Positions 8,928 through 10,956 of a DNA stretch of 10,956 nt are shown piece by piece. How positions within the stretch are numbered: position 1 is the first letter of the stretch; each line of letters starts with the position of its first letter. The notes under the pieces are model-generated. The model made no database searches. It was not told the DNA's origin and saw only the letters and a program-made list of their open reading frames with translations. The position numbers were made by a program, and so were the translations under genes. Source of the stretch: Oscillospiraceae bacterium (GTDB taxonomy: Bacteria > Bacillota > Clostridia > Oscillospirales > Oscillospiraceae); contig JAFTGG010000253.1 of NCBI GenBank assembly GCA_017458025.1, forward strand, positions 1 to 10,956, written 5' to 3'.

Positions 8928-9695
8928 ATGACGCTCGGCGAACGCATCAAATCCGCCCGCGAGGCGCTGCAAATGACGCAGGAGGAGCTCGGCAGGCTCT
9001 GCAACACGACGAAGCAGACCATTTTTAAATATGAAATGGGCATCGTGACCAACATTCCGCTGGACCGGTTGGAGCTGCTGTCGGAGAAGCTCGGCGTCAC
9101 GCCCGGCTACCTGACGGGCTGGGTGGACGCGCCCGCGCTGCCGGAGAAGCTCAGCGAGCTGGCGGAGCCGTTCGGCCGGCTCAACGGCGACGGGCAGGAC
9201 CGCGTCATCGGCTACACGGCCGACCTCGTGTCCTCGGGCAAATACAAGCGTGCCGAGCCGGCGGAGCCGATGGTCATTCCGTTCCCGAAGGCGAAGCGCC
9301 GCAAGGACGGCTTTGTGGAGTTCAAGGTCTACGACCAGCCCGCCGCCGCGGGTCTCGGCAACTATATCGACGCGCCGGACTTCTCCGTGGAGCAGTACCC
9401 CGCGATGCTCGCGCCGGAGGGCGCGGAGTTCGGCGTGCGCATCTCCGGCGACTCGATGGAGCCGGCGATCCCCAACGGCTGCACGGTCTTCGTGCGGCCG
9501 ACGCCCGCGGTGGACCCCGGCGATATCGGAATCTTTGTGCTGGACGGGCAAGCCTATTGCAAAAAACTCGTCGCCGACCGCGCGGCGCGGCAGGCGAAGC
9601 TTCGGTCTATCAACAAAAAGTACCCCGATATCGTCGTGGAGGACGAAACGCGCATGCGTACGCTGGGCAGAGTGCTCGGACACTACCCCGAGTAA
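8928..9695 (+). CDS. CI/LexA-type phage repressor (HTH + S24 peptidase)
   Basis: A 255-aa regulator. Residues 4-60 form an XRE/HTH_3 domain (RIKSAREALQMTQEELGRL, then TTKQTIFKYE as recognition helix). A charged linker spans about 70-130. The C-terminal S24/LexA-like domain has a probable self-cleavage site Ala141-Gly142 in an AAAGLG context, nucleophile Ser176 in SGDSMEP, and general-base Lys212 in AYCKKL. All catalytic parts are intact, so RecA-stimulated autocleavage, and thus SOS induction, is expected. The start has AGGAGG 8 bases upstream. The gene diverges from the packaging operon, and three matching palindromes lie between them. It is probably the maintenance repressor of this prophage. 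A host regulator is a less likely alternative, because the target sites overlap a phage promoter. Confidence 0.9.
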   Translation: MTLGERIKSAREALQMTQEELGRLCNTTKQTIFKYEMGIVTNIPLDRLELLSEKLGVTPGYLTGWVDAPALPEKLSELAEPFGRLNGDGQDRVIGYTADLVSSGKYKRAEPAEPMVIPFPKAKRRKDGFVEFKVYDQPAAAGLGNYIDAPDFSVEQYPAMLAPEGAEFGVRISGDSMEPAIPNGCTVFVRPTPAVDPGDIGIFVLDGQAYCKKLVADRAARQAKLRSINKKYPDIVVEDETRMRTLGRVLGHYPE

Positions 9696-9771
9696 CGCTT
9701 TTTGGCGGTTTTCGGCATGATTTGCCGTAGACCGACCGCGCCCGTTAAAAAACGATAGTCTTTTGAAAATC

Positions 9772-9799
9772 AAAAACCCGCTCGGTTGAGCGGGTTTTT
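9772..9799 (+). terminator. Bidirectional intrinsic terminator after the repressor
   Basis: A perfect stem AAAAACCCGCTC / GAGCGGGTTTTT with a GGTT loop lies 77 bases after the repressor stop. The A and T tracts on both sides allow termination on either strand. It ends repressor transcription and would also stop leftward read-through from the host side. Confidence 0.9.
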
Positions 9800-9869
9800 C
9801 CTTGCGCCGCTGCGCGGCGGTTTCGCGGCTTTAAAAATCATTTTCCTCCGACCGACCGGTTTTGACGGC

Positions 9870-9910
9870 GCGGTTTTCGATAAAAACGCGCGTTTTTGAC
9901 AGAAAACCGC
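9870..9910. repeat. Nested palindromes
   Basis: Arms GCGGTTTTC (9870-9878) and GAAAACCGC (9902-9910) enclose a perfect 16-bp palindrome AAAAACGCGCGTTTTT (9882-9897). The right arm is shared with the terminator at 9907-9946, so the two folds compete. Confidence 0.5.
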
Positions 9911-9946
9911 CGGAGGATAAGTCCATTCTCCGGCGGCGGTTTTTTC
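9907..9946. terminator. Intrinsic terminator, bidirectional, for the phosphatase gene
   Basis: A 9-bp stem, CCGCCGGAG (9907-9915) with CTCCGGCGG (9928-9936), has a 12-base loop. A T6 run follows on the plus strand, and on the minus strand TTTTC follows the stem. It lies about 75 bases beyond the end of the minus-strand phosphatase gene and is its best terminator, while also blocking rightward phage transcripts. Confidence 0.75.
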
Positions 9947-10021
9947 TCTCAATAGATTTTCCGTTTCATGGCGCCATGAGCCATAAAGTAGAATACTTCT
10001 GCTTTTTCATGCATTTCCGTA

Positions 10022-10678
10022 TCAGCCCAGAATGAGCTTCGTCAACTCCTCGGGGGCGTCCACGACGGTTTCCGCGCCCGCGGCCTCCAACGCCGCGCGT
10101 CCGCGGAAGCCCCAGCTGACGGCGATGAGGGGAAGTCCCGCGTTTTTTGCCGTTTCGACGTCGACCTCCGAGTCTCCGACATACACCGCGCCGTCCTTCG
10201 ACGCCTCCGCGCCCAGCGCTTCGAGCGCGGCGTAAACCGTGTCCGGAGCCGGCTTTCTGCGGCGTTCCGGCGTTTCGCCGATCGAAACGTGCAGCAATGT
10301 TCCAAAATGTTCCTTGCTCAAAATCTTCACCATTTGATCCGGCTTATTCGAGACTACGGCGAGCTGCTTTCCTTCTTTTTGCAGCCTTTCCAGCATCGGC
10401 ACGACGCCGTCGTAGGGTTTTGTGTGGTCGCGGCAGTGCTCGGCGTAATACGCCTGATACCGCAGCAGCGCCTCGTCGACCGCGGCGTCGCCGCTGCCCT
10501 CCGGCAGGGCGCGGCGGAGCTGGTTCCGCGCGCCGTTGCCGACGTAACCGCGAATCTCGTCCGGCGTGCGCTCGGGATATCCCAGCTCGCGCAGCACGGC
10601 GTTGGTGCTCGCCCAGAGGTCATAGAGCGTGTCGAGCACGGTGCCGTCCATATCGAATAAAACGGTTTGATAGCCCAT
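10022..10678 (-). CDS. HAD-family phosphatase (phosphoglycolate phosphatase-like)
   Basis: A 218-aa cytoplasmic phosphatase of the haloacid dehalogenase superfamily, Gph/PGP-like subgroup. Motif I DMDGTVLDT has nucleophile Asp9 and acid/base Asp11. The cap domain covers about 15-85. Motif II has Ser110 in VVSNK, motif III Lys142 in RRKPAPD, and motif IV GDSEVDVETA supplies Asp169 and Asp173 for magnesium. All catalytic residues are present. Likely substrates are 2-phosphoglycolate, pyrophosphate or another small phosphoester; the sequence alone does not decide. An AAGGA SD lies about 11 bases before the ATG, a rather long spacing. It looks like a host gene: single, with its own promoter (10712-10739) and terminator. 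GmhB-type or phosphoserine phosphatases are less likely, given the cap type and length. Confidence 0.9.
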   Translation of the reverse strand: MGYQTVLFDMDGTVLDTLYDLWASTNAVLRELGYPERTPDEIRGYVGNGARNQLRRALPEGSGDAAVDEALLRYQAYYAEHCRDHTKPYDGVVPMLERLQKEGKQLAVVSNKPDQMVKILSKEHFGTLLHVSIGETPERRRKPAPDTVYAALEALGAEASKDGAVYVGDSEVDVETAKNAGLPLIAVSWGFRGRAALEAAGAETVVDAPEELTKLILG

Positions 10679-10711
10679 ATAAAATCATATCCTTTTCGCT
10701 TTTATAGCTAA

Positions 10712-10739
10712 ATAATAACAGCATTATGAAAATTGACAA
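10712..10739 (-). promoter_or_regulatory. Phosphatase promoter
   Basis: On the minus strand, TTGTCA (10739-10734) and TATTAT (10717-10712), each 5/6 to consensus, are separated by 16 bases. The -35 box overlaps the -35 box of the plus-strand promoter, so the two genes compete for polymerase. The start should fall near 10705. Confidence 0.6.
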
Positions 10740-10760
10740 GCGGAAAATATCATGTATAAT
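10733..10760 (+). promoter_or_regulatory. Strong sigma-A promoter of the structured RNA
   Basis: Perfect TTGACA (10733-10738) and perfect TATAAT (10755-10760) with a 16-base spacer. The start is expected at 10767-10769, exactly where the base-paired rod of the RNA begins. Confidence 0.85.
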
Positions 10761-10766
10761 TTAGCT

Positions 10767-10928
10767 AAGCCTTGTTTTAAAATGGGCAACGTGCCCAATG
10801 GCGAGGGATTTTTTCGCCGGACAAGGCCGATTTGACGCGGCAATACTTTGTGTATTGCAAGAAAAATTGCCGCAGTATGGCGGAAAAAGACTCGCCGTTT
10901 GGGCATGTCGGCATTTTTCAAACAAGGC
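10767..10928 (+). ncRNA. Rod-shaped structured RNA, 6S RNA-like candidate
   Basis: The predicted transcript begins at the base of a long fold. GCCTTGTTT (10769-10777) pairs perfectly with AAACAAGGC (10920-10928). AAAAT (10779-10783) pairs with ATTTT (10913-10917). AACGTGCCCAATGGCGAG (10788-10805) pairs with 10891-10909 apart from one wobble, one bulge and minor mismatches. TTTTTTCGCC (10809-10818) pairs with GGCGGAAAAA (10879-10888). A large bubble follows (10819-10836 opposite 10874-10878), then an apical stem GCGGCAAT/ATTGCCGC (10837-10844/10866-10873). A promoter at the 5' base, a long closing stem, a central bubble and a length near 160 nt match 6S RNA, which traps RNA polymerase. The bubble contains GCCGAU, as does the E. 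coli pRNA template. The apical stem is short for 6S and no terminator follows, so a structured mRNA leader is the main alternative. Confidence 0.5.
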
Positions 10929-10945
10929 CTTGTGCTGAAAAAAGC

Positions 10946-10951
10946 GGAGGG
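10946..10951 (+). promoter_or_regulatory. Possible SD of a gene starting beyond the window
   Basis: GGAGGG lies 5 bases from the window edge. If an ATG follows within a few bases, a plus-strand gene starts just past 10956, and the structured RNA would then be part of its 5' leader. The start codon is not visible. Confidence 0.35.
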
Positions 10952-10956
10952 ATATC

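Larger units (their letters stand above)
9696..10021. other. Gene-free region, probable prophage/host boundary
   Basis: These 326 bases hold two intrinsic terminators, nested palindromes, a 12-bp palindrome CATGGCGCCATG (9968-9979) and the 9-mer GACCGACCG twice (9730-9738 and 9850-9858). No supported gene is present. The repressor ends on one side and a host metabolic gene ends on the other, so the phage attachment site probably lies here. No integrase or tRNA target is visible to confirm it. Confidence 0.45.

Noticed and set aside
8856..9773. 305-codon minus-strand open frame opposite the repressor
   Set aside because: The repressor on the plus strand has intact HTH and S24 motifs, a promoter and an SD; this frame also runs across a terminator and promoter region.
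9770..9952. 60-codon minus-strand open frame
   Set aside because: It consists of terminator stems and palindromes translated by chance.
10724..10921. 65-codon minus-strand open frame near the right edge
   Set aside because: It overlaps the promoter pair and the structured RNA and has no SD; base pairing of the rod explains the sequence better.
10769..10928. The long inverted repeat as a MITE-like transposable element
   Set aside because: No target-site duplication is visible at the ends, the arms contain wobbles and bulges as in RNA, and a perfect promoter abuts the 5' end. A genome-wide copy search would settle it.

Overview
The window looks like the right-hand end of a prophage (about 1-9700) beside host DNA (about 10020-10956). 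The DNA is GC-rich. Genes have strong Shine-Dalgarno (SD) sites of the AGGAGG type and sigma-A-like promoters. These traits, and the podovirus-like proteins, suggest a high-GC Firmicute such as a Clostridia/Oscillospiraceae-type gut bacterium; this is inference, as no taxonomic marker gene is present.

Region 1 (50-8669, all minus strand) is one tightly packed packaging and morphogenesis operon, read right to left: small terminase, large terminase (Walker A and B and all nuclease acidic residues visible), a 183-aa probable head-tail adaptor, a 618-aa probable tail nozzle/DNA-stabilisation protein, a P22-type portal, a scaffolding protein, a probable capsid decoration protein and an HK97-fold-like major capsid protein. 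Genes overlap or lie within a few tens of bases, several with ATGA-type or stop-in-SD coupling. The set suggests a short-tailed phage. The two putative tail-connector genes lie between terminase and portal rather than after the capsid gene as in P22. The phage continues beyond the left edge.

Region 2 (8670-8927) is a divergent control region. It holds a minus-strand sigma-A-like promoter for the packaging operon, a plus-strand promoter for the repressor, and three 17-bp imperfect palindromes of one consensus, GTAACTT-N3-AAGTTAC. One covers the -35 box and one the start site of the packaging promoter. The plus-strand gene at 8928-9695 encodes a LexA/CI-type repressor: an N-terminal helix-turn-helix plus an S24 self-cleaving peptidase domain. 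The simplest reading is that the repressor directly silences the structural operon until an SOS signal cleaves it.

Region 3 (9696-10021) has no gene. It contains two bidirectional rho-independent terminators, nested palindromes and a 9-bp direct repeat. The prophage/host junction probably lies here, but no attachment site can be proven.

Region 4 (10022-10956) is host-like: a HAD-family phosphatase of phosphoglycolate phosphatase type (minus strand), a strikingly symmetrical divergent promoter pair, and a plus-strand transcript that would begin exactly at the base of a 160-nt rod-shaped RNA fold. That RNA resembles 6S RNA in overall architecture, but it could instead be a structured leader of a gene beginning just past the window end. 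It and the operator array are the most interesting signals here. I found no CRISPR array, tRNA, rRNA or insertion sequence, and no clear evidence of a wholly new defence or mobile system.
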